Below are positions 28,053 to 36,266 of a stretch of DNA of 64,000 nucleotides, one piece after another. Position 1 is the stretch's first letter; every line of letters begins with the position of its first letter. A program made the translations under genes and the position numbers. This DNA is from Chloroflexota bacterium (GTDB taxonomy: Bacteria > Chloroflexota > UBA11872), in contig JAJEGF010000011.1 in assembly GCA_022820025.1 (NCBI GenBank), positions 1 to 64,000 of the forward strand. The letters run 5' to 3'. The notes beneath the pieces are model-generated. The model had not been told where the DNA came from and did no database searches. It saw only the letters and a list, made by a program, of their open reading frames with translations.

Positions 28053-28934
28053 CTAGTTCACCGACTGCCAGACGCGCTGCAACTCGCGGTAACCGATGAT
28101 CTGGATGCCTTCTTCATCCACGATCCGCGCGGCTTCCGCGGACACGGCGACATCAAAGTCGGACTGTCGGCCTTCCGGCGTCCCGGTAACGCCCGGCACC
28201 CTCGGATCGGCCATTACCGCGCGCAATTCGTCCGTCGCGATGCCGGGATGCAGTGCCCATTCACTCAGGCCGGCCGGTAACTCTCGCAGCTTCGTGGCCA
28301 ACGCCGCGACTTTCTGTTCAGGCGGAATCCGGCCTGAGTCCAGCACGCCGTGCTCTGCGGCTGGCAACCCTTGCTCCAGCAGGCTCCGCACCAGGTGTGC
28401 CGACCCTGCGCGCATCGCCAGCCCGTATTCGCGAGCCAGGCGGAACACCAGATCGAAGATGTCGTCTCGAAACTCATGCGGACCGTAATGCGTGTCCAGG
28501 TGGGTCGGCTGAAGCCGTAGCGCCTTGACGGCCTCGATCTGAGCTCGAAACTCCGTCTCCAACTCAGCGATGTCGGCCGTCGCCAGCAGGTGCTCGAACC
28601 GGTCGTCACCGAAGAAATACCCGGACTCATCCAGCAGCGACGAAACCTCCGCCGGCGGCGCCAGCGGTCCCCACCGGTAGTGCCGGTACTCGGAAACGAT
28701 GGTCAGGTGCACAGCGAAAGAAACTTCGGGATGCCGACGCAGAAACTCAGCTGCATGCAAACACCAGGGTGTCGACGCCATCAGCGAGCACGAACTCACA
28801 AGGCCCTCGGTAATCGACCGCATGGCCCCGAGGTTTTGACCATGGCACATGCCGAAGTCATCGGCATTGACGATCAGCAAGCGGGCGTCGGCGGGGTACC
28901 CGAGCAACTCGTTGGCTCCTGGAACGCCTGCCAT
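28053..28934 (-). CDS. ChbG/HpnK-type (YdjC) deacetylase
   Basis: Metal-dependent carbohydrate deacetylase family. LLIVNADDFGMCHGQN carries the catalytic Asp pair; FAVHLTIVSEYR and PTHLDTHYGPHEF hold the His ligands; WALHPGIATDELR is the distal His motif. 293 residues. No signal peptide, so cytoplasmic substrate, probably an N-acetylated sugar. It is divergent from the IolD-like gene over a 157-base gap with a candidate operator. Confidence 0.85.
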   Translation of the reverse strand: MAGVPGANELLGYPADARLLIVNADDFGMCHGQNLGAMRSITEGLVSSCSLMASTPWCLHAAEFLRRHPEVSFAVHLTIVSEYRHYRWGPLAPPAEVSSLLDESGYFFGDDRFEHLLATADIAELETEFRAQIEAVKALRLQPTHLDTHYGPHEFRDDIFDLVFRLAREYGLAMRAGSAHLVRSLLEQGLPAAEHGVLDSGRIPPEQKVAALATKLRELPAGLSEWALHPGIATDELRAVMADPRVPGVTGTPEGRQSDFDVAVSAEAARIVDEEGIQIIGYRELQRVWQSVN

Positions 28935-28987
28935 TTCAGTTCTCCCGCATGCTGCTGTTGCTCGCCGTTACCGCGTCTGACCACCCC

Positions 28988-29016
28988 GGAATCGAGGCCG
29001 ATTCTCGTATGATTCC
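28988..29016 (+). promoter_or_regulatory. Candidate -10 and operator in the ChbG-like/IolD-like divergent region
   Basis: A 6-4-6 perfect inverted repeat GAATCG-AGGC-CGATTC occupies 28989-29004, and a further GATTCC half-site occurs at 29011-29016 mirroring GGAATC at 28988. A perfect TATGAT -10 hexamer for rightward transcription is at 29008-29013; no good -35 is visible, which would suit an activated or repressed promoter. The leader to the ATG at 29092 would be about 70 bases. Inference only. Confidence 0.35.
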
Positions 29017-29091
29017 GCTTGAGTTCGCAGGTCGCGCGCGGCCGCGTTTGCGCTTGGCACCGCCGCCGAATCTAGCAGAGGGGAACTTCTG

Positions 29092-30945
29092 ATGAAGAAG
29101 ACCATGGCGCAGGCGCTCGTTGAATTCCTCAAGGTTCAGCACGTCGCCCGTGACGGTCGCCAGCAGCCGTTCTTTGCCGGCTGTTTCGGCATCTTTGGCC
29201 ACGGCAACGTGGCCGGCGTGGGCGAGGCGCTGCAGGAGAACCCCGACTTCCGCTACTACCAGGCCCGCAACGAGCAGTCGATGGTCCACAGTGCCATCGG
29301 CTACGCCAAAATGAAGAACCGGTTGGGAACCCTGGCCTGCACCTCGTCAATCGGACCGGGCGCCACCAACATGGTCACCGGCGCCGCCACCGCCACCATC
29401 AATCGGCTCCCGGTGCTACTACTACCTGGTGACATCTTTTCCAACCGCAAGGTTGCGCCGGTATTGCAGCAGTTGGAAGCACCCTGGTCGCACGATGTTT
29501 CCGTCAACGATTGCTTTCGCCCCGTGTCCACCTACTGGGACCGGATCAACCGGCCCGACCAACTGGTCCCGGCACTTATGGAAACAATGCGTGTCCTGAC
29601 CTCGCCCGCCTCCACCGGCGCAGTCACGCTCTGCCTGCCGCAGGACGTCCAAACCGAGGCCTACGACTACCCCGACGACCTGTTCGAGCCCCGCGTCTGG
29701 GACATTCCGCGCGCCCGGCCAGACGCCGGCCTGGTGCAACGGGCTGCCGCCTGGATCCGGGAAAGCCAACGCCCGCTGATCATCGCCGGCGGAGGCGTGC
29801 TCTACAGCGAGGCGTCGGCCACCCTGCAGACGTTCGTTGAAGCCACCGGTATCCCGGTCTCCGAGACCAAAGCTGGCAAGGGCGCGTTGCCGCACGACCA
29901 TCCCCAGGTCCTGGGCGCCGTAGGATTCTCCGGCGGCACGGCCGCCAACCTCGTGGCCCGCGATGCCGACCTGATCATCGGCATCGGCACCCGCTACACC
30001 GACTTCACCACTGCCTCCAAGACCCAGTTCCAGAGCCCGGACGTGCGCTTCATCAACATCAACGTGGCCGAACTGGACGCCTATAAGCACGCCGCGCTGC
30101 CGCTGCAAGGCGACGCCAGGGTCGTGCTTGAGGAACTGGCCGAGGCCACGGCCGGATTCCGCGTCCCGTCGTCGTTCGGTCAGCAAGTTGACGCCTGGCG
30201 CGATGCCTGGATCGCCGAAACCGACAGCCAGCGGGCCGCCACCGACGCGATTCCGCTGCGGCAAGGCCATGTCTTGGGCGTCGTCAACGACTTCACCCGG
30301 CCTCAAGACGTCGTCGTCTGCGCCGCCGGCAGTCTTCCCGGCGACCTTCACAAGCTCTGGCGCACCGGGCAGCCGGGCGGCTTCCACCTGGAGTACGGCT
30401 ACTCCTGCATGGGCTACGAGATCGCCGGCGGCATCGGCGCCAAGATGGCGGCGCCCGAACGCGAGGTCTACGTGTTGGTCGGCGACGGCTCCTACCTGAT
30501 GATGGCGCAGGAGCTTGTCACTGCTCTTCAGGAGGGCATCAAGATCAATGTCGTCCTGCTGGACAATCACGGCTGGGGCAGCATCCGGGCGCTTTCCACC
30601 GATGTCGGAGCGGACGGCTGGGGCACCCAATACCGATTCCGCAATGGCTCGTCGGGCGAACTGGACGGCGACACCATTCCGCTCGACCTGGCCGCTAACG
30701 CGGAGGGCCTGGGCATGAACGTCATCCGCGCCGACACCGCCGACGACCTGCAGGAGGCCCTGGAAGACGCGCGCGAATCCGACCGCTCAACGCTCATCGC
30801 GGTGGACGTCAGCGCCGACGACGGTGTGCCCACCTACGAGTCATGGTGGGACGTGCCGGTGTCGGAGGTTTCGACCATCGAGGGCGTTCAGGCCTCGCGT
30901 GAACGCTATGCCGAGATGGTCAGGAACGAGCGCCCGCTCATTTGA
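29092..30945 (+). CDS. iolD: IolD-like TPP-dependent cyclohexanedione hydrolase
   Basis: Resembles 3D-(3,5/4)-trihydroxycyclohexane-1,2-dione acylhydrolase of myo-inositol breakdown. It has the TPP-enzyme layout: N-terminal Pyr domain with catalytic Glu in ARNEQSMVHSAIGYAK, central domain (PLIIAGGGVLYSEA), and C-terminal PP domain with VGDGSYLMMAQELVTALQ and LLDNHGWGSI. GIFGHGNVAGVGEAL near the start is characteristic of IolD. 617 residues, normal for IolD. RBS AGAGGGG eight bases before ATG. The substrate could be a cyclitol other than inositol, since iolB, iolC and iolJ are not nearby. Confidence 0.85.
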   Translation: MKKTMAQALVEFLKVQHVARDGRQQPFFAGCFGIFGHGNVAGVGEALQENPDFRYYQARNEQSMVHSAIGYAKMKNRLGTLACTSSIGPGATNMVTGAATATINRLPVLLLPGDIFSNRKVAPVLQQLEAPWSHDVSVNDCFRPVSTYWDRINRPDQLVPALMETMRVLTSPASTGAVTLCLPQDVQTEAYDYPDDLFEPRVWDIPRARPDAGLVQRAAAWIRESQRPLIIAGGGVLYSEASATLQTFVEATGIPVSETKAGKGALPHDHPQVLGAVGFSGGTAANLVARDADLIIGIGTRYTDFTTASKTQFQSPDVRFININVAELDAYKHAALPLQGDARVVLEELAEATAGFRVPSSFGQQVDAWRDAWIAETDSQRAATDAIPLRQGHVLGVVNDFTRPQDVVVCAAGSLPGDLHKLWRTGQPGGFHLEYGYSCMGYEIAGGIGAKMAAPEREVYVLVGDGSYLMMAQELVTALQEGIKINVVLLDNHGWGSIRALSTDVGADGWGTQYRFRNGSSGELDGDTIPLDLAANAEGLGMNVIRADTADDLQEALEDARESDRSTLIAVDVSADDGVPTYESWWDVPVSEVSTIEGVQASRERYAEMVRNERPLI

Positions 30946-31020
30946 CCGACCATGCGCGCGATCTTCAATGACGTTGCATCGTCGCCATTACGCCTCGCCG
31001 ACTAACGGGAGAGATACGCC

Positions 31021-31986
31021 ATGAAACTTGGCCTGTACATGGACATCCTCAACGACATGTCCTTCACCGAAGCGCTTGATTACGCCGCTGGCCTCGGCCT
31101 TGACGCCGTGGAAGTCGGCACCGGCAACTTCTCCGCCGCTCCCCACTGTGACCTGGACGAATTGGTCCAAAGCCAGGCCGCGCGCGACGACTTCATGGGC
31201 GCCGTCACCGACCGTGGCCTCGTCCTGTCGGCGCTCAACTGCTCCGGCAACCTGCTGGACCCGCACCCCGAACGCCGCCTGCGTTGTCAGCAGGTCTACT
31301 ACGACACGATCCGGGTGGCCAAAGACCTGGGGCTGGACATCGTCATTACCCAGAGCGGCTGTCCGGGCGCGCCGGACGGCGGGACCTATCCCAACTGGGT
31401 CACGGCCACTTGGCCGGCCGAATATGTGGAGTGCGGGCAGCGGCAATGGGCCGAGGAGGTTACCCCCTTCTGGACTGAGGCCGGCCGCTTCGCCGCCGAC
31501 CATGACATGAAGATCGCGATCGAAATGCACCACGGCATGGTCGCCTACAACCCGCGGTCCCTGTTGCAGCTACGCGACATTGCCGGCGATCTGCTGGGCG
31601 CCAACCTGGACCCCAGCCACCTTTGGCCCCAGGGCATGGAGCCGACGGTCGTGGTGCAGGGACTGGCAGGCTGCATCTGGCACGTGCACGCCAAGGACAC
31701 CGGCATCGACCCCAACGAAGCCGCCCTTAATGGCCTGCTCGAGATCCGTCCCTGGGATCAGTCCTTCGAGCGCTCATGGGCCTTCCGCACCGTCGGCTAC
31801 GGCCATGGCGAACTCTGGTGGCGCCAGTTCTTCAGCGCCCTCCGCAAGACCGGATTCGACGGTGTGGTCAGCATGGAGCACGAAGACCGCTGGATGGGTC
31901 GACTTGAAGGACTGGAAAAGAGCGTTGACTTCCTGCGGCCACTACTCCTCCAGGACCAGCAGGACGTGATTGCGCCGCGCGCCTAG
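31021..31986 (+). CDS. Sugar phosphate isomerase/epimerase-like TIM barrel (IolE/IolI type)
   Basis: Xylose-isomerase-like AP endonuclease-2 fold. Metal ligands inferred: Glu in IAIEMHHGM, Asp/His in NLDPSHLWPQG, His in HVHAKDTG and Glu in SMEHEDRW. 321 residues. Next to an IolD-like gene and facing a Gfo/Idh/MocA gene, so an inosose dehydratase or isomerase role in cyclitol or sugar catabolism is plausible; the exact reaction cannot be read from sequence. Its TAG is part of a CTAG shared with the convergent oxidoreductase gene. RBS GGGAGAGA about six bases before ATG. Confidence 0.85.
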   Translation: MKLGLYMDILNDMSFTEALDYAAGLGLDAVEVGTGNFSAAPHCDLDELVQSQAARDDFMGAVTDRGLVLSALNCSGNLLDPHPERRLRCQQVYYDTIRVAKDLGLDIVITQSGCPGAPDGGTYPNWVTATWPAEYVECGQRQWAEEVTPFWTEAGRFAADHDMKIAIEMHHGMVAYNPRSLLQLRDIAGDLLGANLDPSHLWPQGMEPTVVVQGLAGCIWHVHAKDTGIDPNEAALNGLLEIRPWDQSFERSWAFRTVGYGHGELWWRQFFSALRKTGFDGVVSMEHEDRWMGRLEGLEKSVDFLRPLLLQDQQDVIAPRA

Positions 31987-33146
31987 CCCCCGTCCGACGC
32001 CGCGGCCAGCGCCGTAACGCCCTCGCCGTAAACCGGGTCATCCGAGTCCAGCGGCAACGCCACCGGCCGCCGCCGCGCCGCCGAGGCATAGCACGCCAGT
32101 ACCGTATCCACCGCTCGCGCCCCATCCTCGCCCGTGCTCCGAGGCTGACGCCCCTCGGTCACCGCCGCAACGACGTCGCTTACCAGGTTCAGGTACGAAT
32201 TCTGCATGTTGTACCCGTCAAACGCCCAGGCCAGCCGCTCGTCCTCGCTCGCGTGCGCGGAATCCGCGTCGGCGATGACGCCCTCGACCTCCAGCGGCTG
32301 CGTCGTCATCCCGTCGGAAGTGAACGCCGAGTGGAACCGGTCGAACGGCGTCGTGCCGTTGTTGATATAGCGCAGCCAGAGACGCCCCTCGGTTCCGCCG
32401 ACCCCAATCCCGCCGGGCCCAAGGCCCCAGCCGAGGTTCAGGCTGGCGTATACGTCACCAAGTCGCAGGTGGCACATCGCGAGGTCGTCGACCGGCAGTG
32501 GACCTTCACCGGTTCGGCGGATCATCGCCGAGACTTCGCTCACGGGCGCGTTTGCCAGCCAGCTCATCACGTAGAGCGGATGCAGCATGTCCATCAGGAT
32601 CCCGCCGCCCGCGCGCCCCAGGTCACGGCGCCAGCCCGGCTGAAAGGTCGCCGCGCCCGGGTTATCCGGCACGCACAGCAGGTTGGCGCTGATCGTCTGA
32701 ACCTCGCCGATCACGCCCTTGTCGATTGCCGCCTTCGCCGCCTCGAACTCCGGAAAAAACAGGTAGTTGTGCATCATGGCAAGCACGCGGTCGGCGCGCT
32801 CGGCCGCTTCCGCCATCTCCCAGGCGTCCCGCGGAACCGCCGCCAGCGGCTTCTCGGCTAGCACGTGCTTTCCGGCATTGAGCGCCGTCAGCACCGGCGC
32901 TTTGCGCAGCCAGGGCGGCGTTGCCACCACCACGAGATCAAGGTCCGGCAGCGACGCCAGGTCCTCGGCGTCGGCAAATCGACGCTCGGCTGGAATGCCC
33001 TGCTCGTCGCCCACACGCTCCAGGTTCGGCGGGGTCACGTCCGCAATCGCGCTCAGCTCGACCTGCGGATGACTCGCCAGTCCCGGCGCGTGAACGCCCC
33101 CGCCCATGCTCCCGCAGCCAATCAGGCCCGCGCGCAGCTTCGTCAT
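31983..33146 (-). CDS. Gfo/Idh/MocA family oxidoreductase
   Basis: NAD(P)-dependent sugar or cyclitol dehydrogenase family. Rossmann motif GLIGCGSMGGG at the start, VVVATPPWLRKAPVL, the EKP motif in LAEKPLA and GGGILMDMLHPLYVM in the C-terminal domain. ATG at 33146 begins this fold; the open frame extends into the ABC gene upstream but is unrelated there. 387 residues. Last gene of the ABC operon (43-base gap from the ATPase), so it probably acts on the imported substrate. Confidence 0.88.
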   Translation of the reverse strand: MTKLRAGLIGCGSMGGGVHAPGLASHPQVELSAIADVTPPNLERVGDEQGIPAERRFADAEDLASLPDLDLVVVATPPWLRKAPVLTALNAGKHVLAEKPLAAVPRDAWEMAEAAERADRVLAMMHNYLFFPEFEAAKAAIDKGVIGEVQTISANLLCVPDNPGAATFQPGWRRDLGRAGGGILMDMLHPLYVMSWLANAPVSEVSAMIRRTGEGPLPVDDLAMCHLRLGDVYASLNLGWGLGPGGIGVGGTEGRLWLRYINNGTTPFDRFHSAFTSDGMTTQPLEVEGVIADADSAHASEDERLAWAFDGYNMQNSYLNLVSDVVAAVTEGRQPRSTGEDGARAVDTVLACYASAARRRPVALPLDSDDPVYGEGVTALAAASDGG

Positions 33147-33189
33147 CACGAGTGTCCCCTGTGCGAACGCCGCTGACGCGCCCGCCCCG

Positions 33190-34314
33190 TTATCCGATAG
33201 CCTCCTGGCTATCGCCGTCGAACAGTCGGATCCGGTCCGGCTTCGGACGAATCCAGATGTCCTCGCCCGGCTGACCGGCAAACGTCGTTTCCGCCCGTGC
33301 CTTGACGCGCGTGTCCTCGTCCAGCAGCACGTCAACCAGCACTTCGCTGCCCATCGGCTCCACCGCGAATATCGTGGCCTTCGCGTAGTCCGCCTGCTCC
33401 ATGAAGGAGAGTTCCATCGCCTCCGGACGCGCGCCCGCAATGGCGGGCCTGTCGACCCGTGGCCGGCGCAGGACAGCCGTCGCCGCGTCGCCGGCGACGG
33501 CCCAGGAGAAGCCGTCGCCTTTGAGGCGAACCCAACCATTGGTGCTGGTCAACGTTCCTGACACCAGGCTCATCCCCGGACTGCCCACGAAATGCCCGAC
33601 GAACGCATTGGCGGGCCGGTCGTAAATGTCCATCGGCGAGCCGACCTGCAGCACCTTGGCGTCCCGCATCACCGTAATCCGGTCGGCCATCGCCAGCGCT
33701 TCGGCCTGGTCGTGGGTTACGTAGATGGCCGTGGTTCCCAACTGTCGTTGCAGGTACTTCAACTCACCGCGCATCTCCATCCGCAGCTCGGCGTCCAGGT
33801 TTGAAAGCGGCTCGTCGAACAGGAAGACGTTCGGCTCCCGAATGATGGCGCGGGCCAGTGCCACCCGCTGCCGCTGGCCGCCGCTCAACTCTCGCGGCTT
33901 GCGCTCCATCAGCTCCGGGATCCGCAGCAGTTCGGCAACTTCCTTCACGCGCTCGCCGATTCGCGCCTTGGGCGTCTTGCGAATCTTCAGCGGGTAACCA
34001 ATGTTGTCCGCCACCTTCATGTGCGGGTACAGCGCATAGCTCTGGAACACCATCGCCACGTTCCGCGCGCGCGGCGGCACCTTATTCACCACGGTGTTGC
34101 CGATCTTGATCGTCCCCGCGGTCGCCATCTCCAGACCGGCGATCATCCGCAGGGACGTCGTCTTCCCGCAGCCCGACGGCCCCAGCAGGACCATGAACTC
34201 GCCTTCCTGCACGTGCAGGTCCACTTCGTCAACCGCGATCACGCTGCCGAAATGCTTCGATACGTTCTCGAATGTGACGGGCAGCGAACGCGTGCGTGTT
34301 GTTGTGTCGCTCAT
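33190..34314 (-). CDS. Sugar ABC transporter ATP-binding protein (MsmK/UgpC type)
   Basis: ATPase of a carbohydrate importer. Walker A GPSGCGKTT, Q-loop FQSYALYPHM, signature LSGGQRQRV, Walker B FLFDEPLSNLD and switch His in VTHDQAEAL. A C-terminal TOBE/MOP regulatory domain follows from about residue 240 to the end (GARPEAMEL). 374 residues, typical. It overlaps the MalG-type permease gene by four bases. Confidence 0.95.
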   Translation of the reverse strand: MSDTTTRTRSLPVTFENVSKHFGSVIAVDEVDLHVQEGEFMVLLGPSGCGKTTSLRMIAGLEMATAGTIKIGNTVVNKVPPRARNVAMVFQSYALYPHMKVADNIGYPLKIRKTPKARIGERVKEVAELLRIPELMERKPRELSGGQRQRVALARAIIREPNVFLFDEPLSNLDAELRMEMRGELKYLQRQLGTTAIYVTHDQAEALAMADRITVMRDAKVLQVGSPMDIYDRPANAFVGHFVGSPGMSLVSGTLTSTNGWVRLKGDGFSWAVAGDAATAVLRRPRVDRPAIAGARPEAMELSFMEQADYAKATIFAVEPMGSEVLVDVLLDEDTRVKARAETTFAGQPGEDIWIRPKPDRIRLFDGDSQEAIG

Positions 34315-35153
34315 GCTCCCGAGACTCCACCGAGGGTCAGGCCCCGGATCAGGTTGCGCTGGACCAACAGCGTGAAGATTAAGACCGGAATGATCGAGAT
34401 GGCCGAGGCCGCCATCATGCGGCCGTACAGGATGTCGAACTGCGTGACCTGATTTGCGACCGCGATCGGCAGCGTCTGCGCTTCCGTGCGCGTGAGAATC
34501 AGCGAAAACAGGAACTCATTCCAGGACGCAATCAGAACCAGGATCGAAGTCGCCGCCAGTCCCGGTCGCACCAGCGGGACGATCACCTTGCGAAACGCGC
34601 CCAGCCAGTGGTCGCCGTCCACCATGGCCGCTTCTTCCAGATCTCGCGGGATGTCGCGGAAGAACCCCAGCATCATCCACACCGCCAGCGGGAGCTCCAG
34701 CATCGAGTGGACCAGCCCCATGCCAATGTGGGTGTCGATCAGGCCAACCTGCGTGAAGAAAATGAACAGCGGAACCACGGTCACCGTCTGCGGAAACATG
34801 CGGACGGTCAGGATGAAAAACAAGATGTGGTAGTTCAGGCCCCACGGCAGTTGGAATCGGGAAAGTCCGTACGCCGCCAGGCTGCCCACGGTGATGGCGA
34901 TCGAGGTCGCGATCACCGCAATGATGACGCTATTCATAATCTGTTCGCCGAATCCGCGCTTCCCAAGCACCGCCTCAAACCACTCCAGCGTGAACTCCTG
35001 CGGCCAGATCGTCGGCGGGATCTGCGAGAACTCCGACTCGGTCTTGAGCCCGATCATCAGCATCCAGTAGACCGGCGCCAGCACCATCAGCACCACCCCG
35101 AGCATCAGCACGTGGCGGCTCAGGACAAGTGGCGCGCTGCGTTCACCAACCAT
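34311..35153 (-). CDS. Sugar ABC transporter permease (MalG/UgpE type)
   Basis: Inner-membrane permease with about six hydrophobic segments. The EAA loop is LEEAAMVDGDHWLGAFRKVIVPLVRPG (split for length), and the N-terminal segment LMLGVVLMVLAPVYWML is the first helix. 280 residues. Thirteen bases downstream of the MalF-type gene and overlapping the ATPase gene, so made as one unit. Confidence 0.93.
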   Translation of the reverse strand: MVGERSAPLVLSRHVLMLGVVLMVLAPVYWMLMIGLKTESEFSQIPPTIWPQEFTLEWFEAVLGKRGFGEQIMNSVIIAVIATSIAITVGSLAAYGLSRFQLPWGLNYHILFFILTVRMFPQTVTVVPLFIFFTQVGLIDTHIGMGLVHSMLELPLAVWMMLGFFRDIPRDLEEAAMVDGDHWLGAFRKVIVPLVRPGLAATSILVLIASWNEFLFSLILTRTEAQTLPIAVANQVTQFDILYGRMMAASAISIIPVLIFTLLVQRNLIRGLTLGGVSGA

Positions 35154-35166
35154 GGTTATCTCACAC

Positions 35167-36090
35167 CTATGCCTGCAGAATGCGTCGGATGTAGACCGTC
35201 GCCAAGATAATCAAAACGACTTGAAACATGACGGATAAGGCCGAGGCATATCCAAAGTTGAAATGAGTGAACGCATATTTGTAAATCGATAGCGTCACGG
35301 TCTCGGTCGATGAACCCGGACCGCCCCGCGTCATGACCAGCATCCGGTCGGCGATACGTGCGGCATCCAGCGTTCGCAGCAGCAGGACCACCACGAACGT
35401 GGGCCGCAGCAGGGGAATCGTGACGTCGCGGAAGATCTGCCAGGGCGATGCACCGTCGATGGCGGCCGCTTCGTAGGGATCCTGCGGCAGCGACAGAATC
35501 CCCGCATACATCAGGATGAATACGAACATGCTGGACTGCCAGATGTCGATCAGCATGATCGACGGCAGCGCCGTGCGGTCGTCGGCTAGCCAGAGCTGCG
35601 ACTCGATCCCCACCAGGCTCAGCAGATAGTTCAGCACGCCGAAGTTCACGTCCATCATCACCAACCAGCCCGCGCCCACGCTGACCGGCGGCAGTACCAG
35701 CGGAATGATCAGCGCCGCGGTAAAGATCATCCGCGCGCGCGAATGCAGCTTGCTCATCAGGAACGCGATGATCAGGCCGACGACGATCTCGGCGGATACG
35801 ACGACAAGCACCCAGACGCCCGTTCGAATCGTCGAGCCGATGATCAGGTTGTCGCTGAACACCTTCGTGAAATTCGCGAAGCCGATCGGCTCGATCTCGA
35901 GCTCGCCAAGCTTGAAGGTCACCCGCGAAAAGGCCATGCGCCAGCTCATGATGGCCGGGAAAACTGCCATCACGGCCAGCAGCGCAAGGGATGGCGCTAT
36001 GAAGAAGTACTTGAGGTGCGTCTCCCACCAGGGAGTCTTGGCGATGGCCTGCAGGTCGTCGCCGCGGCGCCGGCGCAGGACGTTAAGCAC
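35167..36090 (-). CDS. Sugar ABC transporter permease (MalF/UgpA type)
   Basis: Partner permease, with EAA loop YEAAAIDGASPWQIFRDVTIPLL (split for length) and hydrophobic segments including YFFIAPSLALLAVMAVFPAIM. GTG at 36090 is preferred (307 residues, MLNVLRRRRGDD). A TTG at 36135 would extend it by 15 residues, but that codon lies in the T-run of the terminator-like hairpin just upstream. No strong Shine-Dalgarno for either start. Confidence 0.88.
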   Translation of the reverse strand: MLNVLRRRRGDDLQAIAKTPWWETHLKYFFIAPSLALLAVMAVFPAIMSWRMAFSRVTFKLGELEIEPIGFANFTKVFSDNLIIGSTIRTGVWVLVVVSAEIVVGLIIAFLMSKLHSRARMIFTAALIIPLVLPPVSVGAGWLVMMDVNFGVLNYLLSLVGIESQLWLADDRTALPSIMLIDIWQSSMFVFILMYAGILSLPQDPYEAAAIDGASPWQIFRDVTIPLLRPTFVVVLLLRTLDAARIADRMLVMTRGGPGSSTETVTLSIYKYAFTHFNFGYASALSVMFQVVLIILATVYIRRILQA

Positions 36091-36133
36091 AGACGCGCCG
36101 CCCGAGCGCAGGTTGCATTGTTCGACATGACGC

Positions 36134-36181
36134 AAAAGGCCCGGCGGCGCTCACCTTCGTGAGCGCCGCCAGGCCCGGGCC
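36134..36181 (-). terminator. Terminator-like hairpin between binding-protein and permease genes
   Basis: Read on the minus strand: a perfect 12-bp stem (36143-36154 with 36159-36170) closed by a GAAG tetraloop, reinforced by outer GGGCC/GGCCC pairing, followed by TTTT at 36134-36137. This has the form of an intrinsic terminator. Because the permease genes follow with no visible new promoter, it probably acts as a leaky attenuator that lowers permease relative to binding-protein expression, or stabilises the upstream mRNA end. Confidence 0.65.
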
Positions 36182-36196
36182 TGGTTGCGTAACCAG
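36181..36196. repeat. Inverted repeat CTGGTT-GCGT-AACCAG
   Basis: Perfect 6-4-6 inverted repeat in the same intergenic space, about 70 bases after the binding-protein stop. It may form a first small hairpin in the transcript or a protein site. The remaining sequence between 36197 and 36266 shows nothing recognisable. Confidence 0.4.
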
Positions 36197-36266
36197 TTCC
36201 GCGATCACCGTGCGACCGGGCGGCGCTAGGCCGACGCGATCCCGGCGATCGTGGTTCTCAGCGTCC

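Noticed and set aside
36126-36135. TTG at 36135 as start of the MalF-type permease
   Set aside because: It falls within the T-run at the base of the terminator-like hairpin and would put the RBS in a stable stem.
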